From: an uncultured Eubacteriaceae bacterium
GTDB lineage: Bacteria > Bacillota > Clostridia > Peptostreptococcales > Anaerovoracaceae
Assembly (NCBI GenBank): GCA_903789635.1
Contig: CAIFEY010000001.1
Span: 157,318 to 221,317, forward strand
Reading direction: 5' to 3'
DNA length: 64,000 bases
Shown here: positions 62,894-64,000 of the stretch, in pieces
Numbering within the stretch: the stretch's first letter is position 1
How the letters are laid out: every line of letters begins with the position of its first letter
The notes under the pieces: model-generated
What the model was told of the DNA's origin: nothing
What the model saw: the letters and a program-made list of their open reading frames with translations, nothing else
Database searches by the model: none
Made by a program: the position numbers and the translations under genes

Positions 62894-64000
<1,107 letters not shown>

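Overview
The window reads as a chromosomal segment of an anaerobic Gram-positive bacterium of the Clostridia (Eubacteriales). The basis is strong GGAGG-type ribosome sites, low-GC-type TTGACA/TATAAT promoters in a fairly GC-rich genome, anaerobic sulfite reductase AsrABC, class II aldolase, ECF vitamin-type transport genes, and a 16S rRNA of Firmicute type at the right edge. The 16S looks to me like the Anaerovoracaceae (old Family XIII) neighbourhood, but that is judged by eye only.

Layout. 1-7.6 kb: the 3' end of uvrA with a basic Lys/Ala tail; pncB; a Crp/Fnr-type regulator divergent from asrABC; fba; and a membrane protein with an MltG-like LysM subdomain. 7.8-10 kb: an rluA-type pseudouridine synthase, lepB and smpB. 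10-15.2 kb: a decayed ssrA fragment directly after smpB, then a CD3072/CD3073-type cassette (TudS-related desulfidase, ECF S component, EcfA, EcfA', EcfT), the intact ssrA (tmRNA), and a 165-bp tandem repeat array built partly from copies of the tmRNA 3' end. 15.2-25.5 kb: about 750 bp without genes; a MerR regulator; a PLP sulfur amino acid enzyme with a YkvI-type transporter; then a LysR-controlled operon (IlvD/Edd dehydratase, TSUP permease, ornithine cyclodeaminase family, and a tautomerase-proline racemase fusion).

25.9-31.4 kb: two paralogous exported esterases flanking a tannase-like esterase and a ZIP metal transporter. 32.3-37.5 kb: three exported rhodanese proteins (one Ig-like plus rhodanese, one tandem-rhodanese lipoprotein, one secreted tandem rhodanese) around a small unknown gene and a PepT-like peptidase. 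37.6-43.7 kb: two glycosyltransferases, a VTT membrane protein overlapping an Fe-S oxidoreductase, and a kinase-fold phosphotransferase with an altered catalytic loop. 43.8-50.8 kb: an NSS transporter, a TetR regulator, a radical-SAM-derived protein without its cluster motif, a Na/Pi cotransporter and mreB. 51.2-57 kb: argG divergent from carAB, sharing an inverted motif. 57-62.2 kb: a U32 peptidase and a polar amino acid ABC transporter. 62.2-64 kb: rRNA promoter, leader and the first 1.1 kb of 16S rRNA.

How the genes may work together. The recurrent theme is sulfur. AsrABC reduces sulfite to sulfide, the exported rhodaneses could release sulfite or move sulfane sulfur outside the membrane, the TudS-like protein may remove sulfur from an imported thio-compound, and the PLP lyase may degrade methionine or cystathionine. 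These links are inferred from families and position; nothing here proves them. The best leads for something new are the ssrA remnant and the tmRNA-derived repeat array, the tautomerase-racemase operon, the exported rhodanese cluster, and the radical-SAM pseudoenzyme.
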